Source of the DNA: JBFGWM01 sp041588495
GTDB lineage: Bacteria; Pseudomonadota; Gammaproteobacteria; Pseudomonadales; JBFGWM01
Reading direction: 5' to 3'
Assembly (NCBI GenBank): GCA_041588495.1
Contig: JBFGWM010000005.1
Span: forward strand, 1 to 28,683
Length of the DNA: 28,683 nt
In this document: piece after piece, positions 14,278 through 23,101 of the stretch
Layout of the letters: each line of letters begins with the position of its first letter
Position numbering within the stretch: position 1 is the first letter of the stretch
Notes under the pieces: model-generated
Databases searched by the model: none
The model's input: the letters and a program-made list of their open reading frames with translations, nothing else
What the model was told of the DNA's origin: nothing
Made by a program: the position numbers and the translations under genes

Positions 14278-15237
14278 ATGACCACCTACCGCCTCGTAGC
14301 CGCAGTCAGCATTCTCGCCCTTTGTGCGGGTTGTTCCCTGTTCAAGGACCGGGAAGAACCGGACCTCGGTTTCGAAAAGACCGAGGAACAGTACTACGAG
14401 GCCGCCCGCAAGAAACTCGACAAGCACGACTACGACGGCGCCATCGAGGAACTCAACAACCTCGAGACCCGCTACCCGTTCGGGCGCTATGCCGAGCAGG
14501 CGCAGCTGGAAATCATCTACGCCCACTACCGCGCGTTCGAGCCGGAAGCCGCACGCTCCGCCGCGGAGCGCTTCATCCGCCTGCACCCACAGCACCCCAA
14601 TGTCGATTACGCGTACTACATGCGCGGGCTGGCGACCTTCATCGAGGGCCGCGGCCTTTTTGAGCGCTTCCTGCCCACCGACCTGACCCAGCGCGATCCC
14701 GGCGCCGCCCGCGATTCCTTCGCGTACTTCGCGCAACTCCTGTCACGTTTCCCCGACAGCCCCCACGCGTCCGACGCGGAAGCGCGCATGGTCTACCTGC
14801 GCAACCTGCTGGCGGCCTACGAGGTGCACGCGGCGCGTTTCTACCTGCGTCGCAAGGCCTATGTCGCCGCCCTCAACCGGGGTCGCTACGTGGTCGAGAA
14901 TTTCCAGGAGACCCCCGCGGTGCCCGACGCCCTGGCGATCATGGTGGCGTCGAACATGTACCTGAATCTCAACGAACCGGCAGAAAAATCCCTGAAGGTG
15001 CTGCGCCTCAACTACCCGGATCATCCCGCCCTCGACGCGTCCGGAGCGTTCCAGCTGAACCGGGTCGTCACCCACGTCGACCGCACCTGGGCAAACATCA
15101 TCACCTTCGGCCTGCTGGGCGAGGCACGCGCCGAGACCGAGATCTGGGAAGCCCCGCCGGCGCCGAACACCGATGCCAGTGCCGAACCAGCCCGCAGGAG
15201 CTGGCTGAGCCGGCTGACCTTCGGCCTGTTGGGCTGA
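14278..15237 (+). CDS. bamD: Outer membrane assembly lipoprotein BamD
   Basis: Read from the ATG at 14278, the protein has 319 residues, longer than the about 245 of E. coli. The lipoprotein signal runs to CAGC with Cys19 as the likely lipidation site. TPR repeats start with EEQYYEAARKKLDKHDYDGAIEELNNLETRYPFG and continue through YAYYMRGLATF and SRFPDSPHASDAEARMVYLRN. BamD bridges BamA with BamCE and helps insert beta-barrel proteins into the outer membrane. The extra length is mainly a C-terminal tail (about 270-319) in which TFGLLG occurs twice, once near residue 279 and once at the very end. It is divergent from rluD and converges on nadE with 10 bp between stops. Confidence 0.96.
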   Translation: MTTYRLVAAVSILALCAGCSLFKDREEPDLGFEKTEEQYYEAARKKLDKHDYDGAIEELNNLETRYPFGRYAEQAQLEIIYAHYRAFEPEAARSAAERFIRLHPQHPNVDYAYYMRGLATFIEGRGLFERFLPTDLTQRDPGAARDSFAYFAQLLSRFPDSPHASDAEARMVYLRNLLAAYEVHAARFYLRRKAYVAALNRGRYVVENFQETPAVPDALAIMVASNMYLNLNEPAEKSLKVLRLNYPDHPALDASGAFQLNRVVTHVDRTWANIITFGLLGEARAETEIWEAPPAPNTDASAEPARRSWLSRLTFGLLG

Positions 15238-15247
15238 CCCCCGCCGG

Positions 15248-16882
15248 CTACTCGCCGATACGCCAGCCGTTGGTGATCGGGTAGCGACGGTCGCGCCCGA
15301 ACCCGCGTCGCGTGATACGCACGCCGACCGGCGCCTGGCGCCGCTTGTACTCGTTCACATCCACCATGCGCACCACGCGATACACGGTATCGCGGTGAAA
15401 ACCGCGGGCAATGATCGCCTCCGCGCTCTGATCGCGCTCGATATAAAGTTCCAGGAGCTGGTCGAGGAGATCGTACGGCGGCAGCGAATCGGTGTCCTGC
15501 TGGTCCGGCGCCAGCTCCGCCGACGGCGGACGCTCGATGACCCGCCGCGGGATCACCGGTGACAATGAATTGCGGTATTCGGAGAGCCGGTACACCAGGG
15601 TCTTGGGCACGTCCTTGAGCACATCGAAGCCGCCCGCCATGTCGCCGTACAGCGTCGCGTAGCCGACAGCCATCTCGCTCTTGTTCCCGGTGGTCAGCAC
15701 CAGGCTGCCGCGACGGTTCGACAGGGCCATCAGGATCACCCCACGACAACGTGCCTGCAGGTTCTGCTCGGTGGTATCCGGCCCACCGCCTCCCAGCGCA
15801 TCGCCGAGCTGGGACATGAAGGCCTCGTATACCGGCTCAATTGAAATCACCCGGTAGGCGACGCCCAGCGCCTCCGCCTCGCCGGCGGCATCCTCCTGGC
15901 TCATGTCAGAGGTATAGCGGAACGGCATCATGACGGCCTCGACCCGCTCCGGACCCAGGGCGTCCGCCGCCACCGCAAGTGTCAGCGCCGAATCGATGCC
16001 GCCGGACAGGCCGAGGACCACGCCCGGGAAACCGTTCTTTCCGACATAATCGCGCACTCCCAGCACCAGCGCCCGGTACACGCTCTCCAGTTCACCGGGC
16101 GGGGTGGACTGGACAGTGGACGTGAGGCCGCCGGAGCCATCCGCCTCGCACACGAACACGCCGGATTCGAACTGCGGGGCCTGCAGCGCCACCTGCCCCG
16201 CGGCATCGATGACAAAGCTGCCGCCGTCGAACACCAGTTCGTCCTGGCCACCCACCATGTTGAGATAGATGACCGGAATGCCCGCCTCGGTGACGCGTTC
16301 ACGAACCACCGTGTGACGCTCAGCGATCTTGCCGGTATGAAAAGGCGAGGCATTGAGGTTCAGAACGAGGTCAGCACCGGCCTCGGCCGAGCGCGCCACG
16401 GGACCCGGGTTCCAGATGTCCTCGCAGACCGAAAGCGCGATACGCCGGCCGCGGAAACTGAATACCCCGGCGGCATCTCCATGGGTGAAATAACGCTTCT
16501 CATCGAAGACCTGGTAGTTGGGGAGGTGCTGCTTCGCGTACTCGAGTTGCAAGGCCCCGTCCGCGAAAATTCCCGCGGCGTTGAACAGCGCATCGCCACG
16601 CCGTCGCGGGTAGCCGGTGACGATCGCAATGCCGAGTTCACGGGAGGCCGCCGCGATTCGCCCCAGGGCAGCCTCGACACGGGTGGCCAGGCTGTCGCGC
16701 AGCAGCAGGTCCTCCGGCGGATACCCGGTGACCGCCAGTTCGGGAAATGCGACCAGGTCGGCGTGATGTTCATCGCGGGCCGCGCACGCAACCTCGAGGA
16801 TCAGGTCGGTATTGCCGTGAATATCGCCGACGAGGAAATTCTGCTGTGCAAGGGCGATGCGCAGGGGGCGCTGGTCCGACAT
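15248..16882 (-). CDS. nadE: Glutamine-dependent NAD+ synthetase
   Basis: A 544-aa two-domain enzyme starting at the ATG at 16882, five bases after a GGAG; an upstream in-frame TTG is unlikely. The N-terminal nitrilase-like glutaminase domain has the Glu-Lys-Cys triad: Glu48 in FPELAVTGY, Lys117 in LEYAKQHLPNY and Cys153 in LSVCEDIW. The C-terminal NAD synthetase domain holds the ATP pyrophosphatase loop LSGGIDSALT near 292-301. Ammonia from glutamine is channelled to convert deamido-NAD to NAD. This long form is distinct from the ammonia-dependent E. coli NadE. It lies alone on the minus strand between bamD and the pilSR group. Confidence 0.97.
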   Translation of the reverse strand: MSDQRPLRIALAQQNFLVGDIHGNTDLILEVACAARDEHHADLVAFPELAVTGYPPEDLLLRDSLATRVEAALGRIAAASRELGIAIVTGYPRRRGDALFNAAGIFADGALQLEYAKQHLPNYQVFDEKRYFTHGDAAGVFSFRGRRIALSVCEDIWNPGPVARSAEAGADLVLNLNASPFHTGKIAERHTVVRERVTEAGIPVIYLNMVGGQDELVFDGGSFVIDAAGQVALQAPQFESGVFVCEADGSGGLTSTVQSTPPGELESVYRALVLGVRDYVGKNGFPGVVLGLSGGIDSALTLAVAADALGPERVEAVMMPFRYTSDMSQEDAAGEAEALGVAYRVISIEPVYEAFMSQLGDALGGGGPDTTEQNLQARCRGVILMALSNRRGSLVLTTGNKSEMAVGYATLYGDMAGGFDVLKDVPKTLVYRLSEYRNSLSPVIPRRVIERPPSAELAPDQQDTDSLPPYDLLDQLLELYIERDQSAEAIIARGFHRDTVYRVVRMVDVNEYKRRQAPVGVRITRRGFGRDRRYPITNGWRIGE

Positions 16883-16966
16883 CGGTGGCTCCGCCAAAAC
16901 GGTTCGCGGTTATTGTGCGCGAATCAGGGCCGAAACGAAACGCTCCGGGCGCGCGGCGTGATACGC

Positions 16967-16972
16967 TAGAAT
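16967..16972 (+). promoter_or_regulatory. Possible -10 element for the PP0621-pilS-pilR group
   Basis: TAGAAT lies 30 bp before the small gene at 17003. No -35 is recognisable at 16-18 bp upstream. The intergenic gap (16883-17002) must also contain the divergent nadE promoter, which I could not place. Confidence 0.3.
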
Positions 16973-17002
16973 TGCCCTGAACCCACCTGGTTACAACGAC
17001 TC

Positions 17003-17239
17003 ATGATCCTGATCCGCATCATCCTGTTCTGTCTCATCGCACTGCTGATTTACGGCGCGATCCGGGCGTTCACCCGGGCCGGTCGCAAGGCGCCGGACAA
17101 GATCGAGCACGAGACCATGGTGCCCTGCGAGGTATGCCAGGTGCATGTTCCCCGCCACGAGGCGATCCAGTCCGGGGACCACTGGTTTTGTGGCGATGAA
17201 CACCGGCGCGAGTGGCTGGAAAAACAGGATCCGGACTGA
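17003..17239 (+). CDS. PP0621 family small membrane-anchored zinc-ribbon-like protein
   Basis: A 78-aa protein with a single N-terminal hydrophobic segment (residues 2-22, ILIRIILFCLIALLIYGAIRA) and a short soluble part with CEVC at 42-45, HVPRHEA and WFCGDEHRREW. The Cys-x2-Cys and Cys-x3-His spacing suggests a metal site. It corresponds to the PP0621 family, which I recall next to bamD and pilSR in pseudomonads; function is unknown. pilS begins 9 bases after its stop, so the two are almost certainly co-transcribed and may be translationally linked. Confidence 0.85.
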   Translation: MILIRIILFCLIALLIYGAIRAFTRAGRKAPDKIEHETMVPCEVCQVHVPRHEAIQSGDHWFCGDEHRREWLEKQDPD

Positions 17240-17248
17240 ACCCGGCCC

Positions 17249-18865
17249 ATGCAGGCGACGGCTGCCGAAAGCCCGGAACTGGAAAGCGACCTGCTACAGC
17301 AGGATCGTCGCATCCTGCGGATTTACAACTTCTACCGGATTCTGCTCGGTGGCGTGCTGCTGCTGGTCTTCTACGGCTCGTTCCCGCTCAGCCCCGGAGA
17401 TCCAACGTACCTGCGGTTTATCGGTGCACTCAACCCCAACCTCTACGTCAACGCCGGCACACTCTACCTGCTGACCAGCGTTGCGGCCGCGTTTGTCATC
17501 GGGCCCCAACGCTTCGGCGTCGGCGTGCTGACCTTCGCACTGGTGTCGCTGGACATACTTGCGCTGACCATGATGATGCACGCCAGTGGCGGCATCCTTT
17601 CCGGGTTTGGCAACCTGCTGCTGGTCTCCATCGCCGCCGGCAACATCCTGCTGCATGGACGGCTCGGCCTGACCCTGGCCGCAACCGCAACCCTGGCCAT
17701 CTTCTACGAGACGTTCCTCCTGTCGCTGGCGGTGTCCCTGACCAGCCAGGTGTACGTGCAGACGGGGCTGCTGGGCCTGTTCCTGTTCGCCGTCGCGCTG
17801 TTCGTACAGAACCTGTCCCAGCGGTTGCGGCGCACCGAGGCAGTCGCCCGCCAGCGCGCACTGGACATCGCCAAGCTGGAGGAACTCAACGACCTGATCA
17901 TCCAGCGCATGCAGACCGGCGTGGTCGCAGCGGCCAAGTCCGGTGACATCCTGCTGCTGAACGAGTCGGCGGAGCAGTTGCTGGGCGTACGCCGCGAAAG
18001 CGACGCCACGAACGCGGCACTACCCAAACCCCTGCTCGAGCGTTTGCACCAGTGGCAGCGCAACCCGACCATTCGCGGCGCCCCGATCCGTCTCGGCGGC
18101 GCGGGACGCCTGATCCACGCCAGTTTCCACGCCGTGCGCAGCGAGAAGGATCCGACCATCCTGATCTACCTTGAGGACGCGACCCGCCTGACCCAGCAGG
18201 CCCAGCAGCTGAAGCTTGCCTCCCTCGGCCGCCTGACCGCGGGCATCGCCCATGAAATCCGCAATCCCCTCGGCGCCATCAGCCATGCGGCGCAGCTGCT
18301 CGGAGAATCCGAGGCGCTGGATGCCGGCGACCTGCGCCTGGCATCCATCATCCAGTCCCATTCCCTGCGCATGAACCGCATCATCGAGAACGTGCTGCAG
18401 TTGTCACGTCGCAAGGTGGCGGTTCCCGGACGCATCCTCGTGAAGGAATGGATCGAGGGCATCGTTGCCGAGTTTCCGGACCAGGAGGATATCGCGGTAA
18501 TCGTCGACCCGGCCGACCTGGAGGTCGAGATCGATCCCAGCCAGATGCGCCAGGTGGTCACCAACCTGGTGGAGAACGGACTGCGATACAGCGAGAAACG
18601 CACCGGTCACAGATCGCTTACAATTCGGGCAGGGATCGACCAGAACCTGGACCTGGCCTACCTGGAGATCATGGATTCGGGGCCGGGCGTATCGGAATCG
18701 CAGATGGAAAAGATTTTCGAGCCGTTCTATACCACAGAAGCCAGCGGCACCGGCCTCGGGCTCTACATCTCGCGGGAACTGTGCGAGGCGAACCATGCCC
18801 AGCTCGCCTACGTTCCGGGAACCGGAGGCGCCTGCTTCCGGATCACGTTCGCCAACCTCGCCTGA
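17249..18865 (+). CDS. pilS: Sensor histidine kinase PilS
   Basis: A 538-aa inner membrane kinase. Six hydrophobic segments fill residues 25-190, as in PilS. A coiled region and PAS-like domain (about 205-312) follow, then a HisKA domain with phospho-accepting His335 in AGIAHEIRNPLGAISHA and a HATPase domain with N-box VTNLVENGLRYS, DSGPGV at 476 and GTGLGLY at 500. In Pseudomonas PilS senses PilA in the membrane and controls its transcription through PilR. The gene follows the PP0621-type gene by 9 bp and precedes pilR by 15 bp. Confidence 0.94.
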   Translation: MQATAAESPELESDLLQQDRRILRIYNFYRILLGGVLLLVFYGSFPLSPGDPTYLRFIGALNPNLYVNAGTLYLLTSVAAAFVIGPQRFGVGVLTFALVSLDILALTMMMHASGGILSGFGNLLLVSIAAGNILLHGRLGLTLAATATLAIFYETFLLSLAVSLTSQVYVQTGLLGLFLFAVALFVQNLSQRLRRTEAVARQRALDIAKLEELNDLIIQRMQTGVVAAAKSGDILLLNESAEQLLGVRRESDATNAALPKPLLERLHQWQRNPTIRGAPIRLGGAGRLIHASFHAVRSEKDPTILIYLEDATRLTQQAQQLKLASLGRLTAGIAHEIRNPLGAISHAAQLLGESEALDAGDLRLASIIQSHSLRMNRIIENVLQLSRRKVAVPGRILVKEWIEGIVAEFPDQEDIAVIVDPADLEVEIDPSQMRQVVTNLVENGLRYSEKRTGHRSLTIRAGIDQNLDLAYLEIMDSGPGVSESQMEKIFEPFYTTEASGTGLGLYISRELCEANHAQLAYVPGTGGACFRITFANLA

Positions 18866-18880
18866 CACGGACACCACGCA

Positions 18881-20260
18881 ATGCCCAAGGGAAAGGTACT
18901 GATCATCGATGACGAGGAGGATATCCGGGAGTTGCTGGAGATCTCCCTCGGCAGGATCAACGTGCCCACGCTGAGCGCCGAGAGCGTGGAAACGGCACGC
19001 CAGGTACTGGAGGCATCGGGCGACGAGATCTCCCTGTGCCTAACCGACATGCGCCTGCCGGACGGAACCGGGCTGGACCTGATCGCCCACCTCCAGGACA
19101 AGTATCCGCAGATTCCGGTCGCGGTGATCACCGCGTATGGCAGCATCGACCTCGCGATCGATTCGCTGAAGGCCGGCGCCTTCGATTTCGTGTCCAAGCC
19201 CGTGGATCTCGAGCGACTGCGCGGGCTGGTGACCACCGCGCTCAAGCTGCCACGCTACGGCGCGGCCACGGATGCCGGGCGTTCACGCCCGCGGTTGCTG
19301 GGCGATTCATCCGCCATGCGCGACCTGCGCGAACGCATTGCACGTGTCGCGCGCAGCCAGGCGCCGGTGTACATCACCGGTGAGTCGGGCAGCGGCAAGG
19401 AACTGGTCGCCCGGCTGATCCATGAACAGGGCGCCCGCGCAGACGGTCCGTTCGTACCCGTGAACTGCGGGGCCATTCCCACCGAGCTCATGGAAAGCGA
19501 GTTCTTCGGCCACCGCAAGGGCAGTTTTACCGGCGCCATCGAGGACAAGAAGGGACTGTTCGTGGCCGCCGGCGGGGGGACGTTGTTTCTCGACGAGGTG
19601 GCCGACCTGCCCCAGCACATGCAGGTCAAGCTGTTGCGCGCGATCCAGGAAAAGACGATCCGCCCGGTGGGCCAGGAGAAGGAGGTACGCATCGACGTGC
19701 GGATCCTCAGCGCGACCCACCGCGACCTGGCGACCGAGGTGCGCGAGAACCGCTTCCGCCAGGACCTGTACTACCGGATCAACGTCATCGAACTGCACGT
19801 CCCGCCGTTGCGCGAACGCCGCGAGGACATCGACCAGCTTGCCGCGATGCTGCTGAAGCGACTCGCCGACGAGTGGCAGATCGATGCGCCGCGACTCGAT
19901 CCCGGGGCCGTCGCGGCATTGCAGAACTACAGTTTCCCGGGCAACGTGCGGGAACTGGAAAACATTCTCGAACGTGCGGTGGCCCTTTGCGAGAACGGTT
20001 TCATTCGCGAGGAACACCTGCAACTTCCGCGTGACAACCCGGTCAACGGCGAACCGGCGGCGATTGCGGCCGGAGACGACACCCCGGACGTGCCACTGGA
20101 GGATTACCTCACCGGGATCGAGAAGCAGACCATCCTCAAGGCCCTCGAGGAAACCCGCTGGAACCGCACCGCGGCAGCCAGGAAACTCGGACTGACGTTT
20201 CGCGCACTACGTTACCGGCTGAAGAAACTGGGCCTCGACGATGAGCGCAAGGAAGACTGA
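18881..20260 (+). CDS. pilR: Sigma-54-dependent response regulator PilR
   Basis: A 459-aa regulator. The receiver domain (about 5-120) has the acidic pocket IIDDEED, phosphorylation site Asp56 in LTDMRLPDG, Thr84-region VITAYGS and Lys106. The AAA+ domain has Walker A GESGSGKE at 167-174, the sigma-54 contact loop GSFTGA at 214-219 and Walker B LFLDEV at 235-240. A Fis-type helix-turn-helix ends the protein (WNRTAAARKLGLTFRALRYRL, about 428-448). It activates RpoN-dependent pilin transcription in known systems. No pilA or RpoN target is visible in this window. Its stop abuts the convergent thiO stop with no base between. Confidence 0.96.
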   Translation: MPKGKVLIIDDEEDIRELLEISLGRINVPTLSAESVETARQVLEASGDEISLCLTDMRLPDGTGLDLIAHLQDKYPQIPVAVITAYGSIDLAIDSLKAGAFDFVSKPVDLERLRGLVTTALKLPRYGAATDAGRSRPRLLGDSSAMRDLRERIARVARSQAPVYITGESGSGKELVARLIHEQGARADGPFVPVNCGAIPTELMESEFFGHRKGSFTGAIEDKKGLFVAAGGGTLFLDEVADLPQHMQVKLLRAIQEKTIRPVGQEKEVRIDVRILSATHRDLATEVRENRFRQDLYYRINVIELHVPPLRERREDIDQLAAMLLKRLADEWQIDAPRLDPGAVAALQNYSFPGNVRELENILERAVALCENGFIREEHLQLPRDNPVNGEPAAIAAGDDTPDVPLEDYLTGIEKQTILKALEETRWNRTAAARKLGLTFRALRYRLKKLGLDDERKED

Positions 20261-21406
20261 TCAGCCCCGGCCGGCCGGCGCCTCCGCGACCGGCCCCTCG
20301 GCAGCCTCTGGCGCGTAGTCACGGGGATCCGCAAACGACTCGCGGCCGAACAGCATGTCCGCCACCAGGCGGGCCGCCGCCGGGGCCAGCAGCAAGCCGT
20401 TGCGAAAATGACCGGCGGAGACATACAGGTCCCGCACCCCCGGTACCGCGCCCATCACCGGAATCCCGTCCGGAGCACCCGGCCGCAACCCGCACCACTG
20501 GGCTTCCGGCACCCTGTCCGCGAGCGCGGGCAACATCGATGCCGCGGCGGCCGACAGGGACGCCTGGGCGTCCTCCGTCACCTGCCGTTTGAAACCGGCG
20601 AACTCCTGGGTGCTGCCGGCAAGAATCCGCCCGTCAGCCCGCGGGATCAGGTAGCGCCCGTCGCTCAGGACAATCCGCCGCAGGAGGCCGGGTTGCGGCC
20701 CGTACATGAGCATCTGGCCTCGCACCGGCACCACCGGCGGCCGGTATCCGGTCGGCGCCAGCAACCCGGCACTCCACGCGCCACCGCAGACCACGGTTCG
20801 GGCCGCCTCGTAGCATGTTTCCCCCGCGCGGACCCCGGCAACCCGCCCGGCGGCCGTTTCCAGGGTGTCCGCCGCCTCGCCTTCCACCAGGCTGACCCCG
20901 GGGTGGGAACGCAGCCAGGCCACCAGCGCACGCAACAGGCGCGGGTTGCGGACACTGCATACGCCCGGCATCCACAACGCGCGTCGCAGGTCTGGACGCA
21001 GCCCGGGCTGCAAACGGGTGGCCTCAACGTGGTCGATCACCGCCAGCGGAAAGCGATTGTCGCCAGCCCACTGCAGGGCGGCCGCCTCGTCCTCGACCCG
21101 CAGGAACAGCAGCCCGGTTTCCAGCATCTCGACGGGTTCGCCCGTCTCCCGCGCCAGGTCCCGGACGTAGTCGGGGTAGTGCGCCTGTGACCAGGCTGAC
21201 AGGGCGGTGACCGCGGGCGGATAGCGCCACGGGTACAGCGGGGAAATGATACCGCCGCCCGCCCAGGAGGCTTCCTGGCCGCAGTTGCCGCGTTCGAGAA
21301 GGCGCACCGAGGCGCCGCGCACAGCCAGTTCGCGTGCCAGCATCATGCCGATGACGCCACCCCCGACGACCAGGAAATCGGTTGCGAGATCGTGGCGCGA
21401 ATCCAT
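20261..21406 (-). CDS. thiO: Glycine oxidase ThiO (FAD-dependent)
   Basis: A 381-aa FAD-dependent D-amino acid oxidase-like protein. The ATG at 21406 is preferred over a GTG six bases upstream because AGGTGA stands six bases before the ATG. The dinucleotide-binding motif LVVGGGVIGMMLARELA lies near residues 12-28, followed by EASWAGGGIISPLYPW, and the C-terminal GLRPGAPDGIPVMG and GHFRNGLLLAP motifs are typical. It oxidises glycine to the imine used in thiazole formation for thiamine. Gene order pilR-thiO-fimT matches Pseudomonas, although thiO is unlinked to other thi genes here. Confidence 0.92.
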   Translation of the reverse strand: MDSRHDLATDFLVVGGGVIGMMLARELAVRGASVRLLERGNCGQEASWAGGGIISPLYPWRYPPAVTALSAWSQAHYPDYVRDLARETGEPVEMLETGLLFLRVEDEAAALQWAGDNRFPLAVIDHVEATRLQPGLRPDLRRALWMPGVCSVRNPRLLRALVAWLRSHPGVSLVEGEAADTLETAAGRVAGVRAGETCYEAARTVVCGGAWSAGLLAPTGYRPPVVPVRGQMLMYGPQPGLLRRIVLSDGRYLIPRADGRILAGSTQEFAGFKRQVTEDAQASLSAAAASMLPALADRVPEAQWCGLRPGAPDGIPVMGAVPGVRDLYVSAGHFRNGLLLAPAAARLVADMLFGRESFADPRDYAPEAAEGPVAEAPAGRG

Positions 21407-21465
21407 GGACACTCACCTGCGCGGGAATTGGGGGATTTCCTACAGAGCCCCCGGGACCCGCTCAA

Positions 21466-21471
21466 TATACT
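21466..21471 (+). promoter_or_regulatory. Possible -10 element for the fimT-like gene
   Basis: TATACT lies 56 bp before the fimT-like ATG in a locally less GC-rich patch. No acceptable -35 and no sigma-54 (GG-N10-GC type) element was seen. The 121-bp gap also serves divergent thiO. Confidence 0.35.
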
Positions 21472-21527
21472 CCGCGTCGCGAGGTCGGGGAACCGGCCGT
21501 TCCGTCCGATATCACGCGAGGCAATTC

Positions 21528-22115
21528 ATGAACGCACGCCGCCAGGGAGGTGTCTCCCTCATCGAACTCCTGATCGTCCTGGGCATCGTCGCGATCCTGC
21601 TGGGGCTGGGTAACGGCGCCTGGCCGGAGCGCGTGGCGCACCACCAGGCCAATGCCGTGGCACGGGAAATCACCGCTGCCGTCCACCTCGCGCGGACCAC
21701 CTCGGTGACGCTGGGCCAATGGGTGACGGTGTGCCCGAGTCTTGACGGACATCGCTGCACCGCGGACTTTGCCGATGCACTGCTGGTATTCACGGATCTC
21801 GACCGTGACGCCAGTGCCGATGCCGAGGACCGAGTCATCCATCACTTCCGTCCGCCGGCGCCAGGGAGCAGGCTGCGCTGGAGCGCGTTCCGCCGCAAAC
21901 CATGGCTGCAGATGACCCCCATGGGGCGCACCCACCATCAGAACGGGTCCTTCATCTACTGCCCGCCGAACCGGGACCCGCGGCAGGCTCGGGTGGTCAT
22001 CGTCAACAAGCTGGGCCACACGCGCCACGGCAGCGATCGCAACGGCGATGGCGTCGTCGAGTATGCCAACGGAAGGCCGGTGGACTGCATGCGGGAATTC
22101 GAGCGCGGCCGATGA
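21528..22115 (+). CDS. fimT: FimT/GspH family minor pseudopilin
   Basis: A 195-aa type IV pilin-like protein. The ATG at 21528 gives a short basic leader, MNARRQGG, followed by VSLIELLIVLGIVAILLGLGNG: the prepilin peptidase site lies after Gly8 and Glu is at +5, as required. The first mature residue is Val rather than the usual Phe or Met. The C-terminal GspH domain contains two Cys pairs (VCPSLDGHRC and later IYCPPN...VDCMREF). Minor pilins of this family prime pilus assembly, and some FimT proteins bind DNA for uptake. It sits alone: ispH converges 21 bp downstream where pseudomonads carry further minor pilin genes. The symbol is by family and position; fimU/gspH is possible. Confidence 0.88.
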   Translation: MNARRQGGVSLIELLIVLGIVAILLGLGNGAWPERVAHHQANAVAREITAAVHLARTTSVTLGQWVTVCPSLDGHRCTADFADALLVFTDLDRDASADAEDRVIHHFRPPAPGSRLRWSAFRRKPWLQMTPMGRTHHQNGSFIYCPPNRDPRQARVVIVNKLGHTRHGSDRNGDGVVEYANGRPVDCMREFERGR

Positions 22116-22136
22116 ACCGTGGCCGACGAAGGAGCG

Positions 22137-23081
22137 TCAGAGATTCTCGACCCGCAGCTCGCGGGGCATGGAGAACACCACGTTCTCGGCGCGGCCCTGC
22201 ATTTCGACGGGGGCCGCGGCGCCCCACTCGCAGAGCCGGTCGATGACCCGGCGCACCAGGAGTTCCGGCGCCGAGGCGCCGGCGGTGATGCCGATGCTAC
22301 GTTTCCCGTTCAACCACTCGCGGCGAATCTCCTCGGGATAGTCGATCAGGTACGCCTCGGCGCCGGTGCGCTCGGCGATCTCGCGCAGGCGGTTGGAGTT
22401 CGAACTGTTGGGCGATCCCACCACCAGCACCAGGTCGCAATCGGCGGCGAGTTCCTTCACCGCGTCCTGCCGGTTCTGTGTGGCATAACAGATGTCGTCC
22501 TTGCGCGGGCCGCGGATCGCCGGGAAGCGATGCCGCAGGGCATCGATCACCCGCGAGGTGTCATCCACCGACAGGGTGGTCTGGGTCACGTAGGACAGGC
22601 GCTCCGGATCACGAACCTCCAGCCGTCCGACATCGTCCTCGTTCTCGACGAGATAGATGTCGCCACCGGCCGCGTAGTCGTACTGGCCCATGGTGCCCTC
22701 GACCTCGGGATGCCCGGCGTGCCCGATCAGGATGCACTCCTCGCCGCTGCGGCTGTAGCGCAGGACCTCCATGTGCACCTTGGTCACCAGCGGGCAGGTG
22801 GCGTCGAACACCTTGAAGCTGCGCCGTTCGGCCTCCTCGCGAACCTCGCGGGAGACGCCGTGGGCACTGAAGATCACGATGGACCCATCTGGCACCTCGT
22901 CGAGCTCGTCGACGAAGATCGCGCCGCGTTCGCTGAGGTCCCCGACCACGAACTTGTTGTGCACGACCTCGTGGCGCACGTAGATCGGCGGTCCGAAAAC
23001 CTCCAGGGCACGGTTGACGATCTCGATGGCGCGGTCGACACCGGCACAGAAACCGCGGGGGTTGGCGAGTTTGATCTGCAT
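22137..23081 (-). CDS. ispH: 4-hydroxy-3-methylbut-2-enyl diphosphate reductase
   Basis: A 314-aa enzyme of the last MEP-pathway step, making IPP and DMAPP. The ATG at 23081 starts MQIKLANPRGFCAGV as usual; an earlier in-frame TTG lacks support. The three iron-sulfur cluster cysteines are Cys12 (GFCAGV), Cys96 (FDATCPLVT) and Cys198 (DICYATQNRQ). Substrate residues His41, His74, His124 and the catalytic Glu127 (GHPEVEGTMGQ) are also present. It is the last gene of the ribF-ileS-lspA-fkpB-ispH series, 20 bp after fkpB. Confidence 0.97.
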   Translation of the reverse strand: MQIKLANPRGFCAGVDRAIEIVNRALEVFGPPIYVRHEVVHNKFVVGDLSERGAIFVDELDEVPDGSIVIFSAHGVSREVREEAERRSFKVFDATCPLVTKVHMEVLRYSRSGEECILIGHAGHPEVEGTMGQYDYAAGGDIYLVENEDDVGRLEVRDPERLSYVTQTTLSVDDTSRVIDALRHRFPAIRGPRKDDICYATQNRQDAVKELAADCDLVLVVGSPNSSNSNRLREIAERTGAEAYLIDYPEEIRREWLNGKRSIGITAGASAPELLVRRVIDRLCEWGAAAPVEMQGRAENVVFSMPRELRVENL

Positions 23082-23101
23082 CTCTGCGTGTCGGCCTGGA
23101 T

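Noticed and set aside
20258..20263. TGATCA at the pilR/thiO stop junction as a regulatory site
   Set aside because: The symmetry follows simply from two convergent TGA stops that touch each other.
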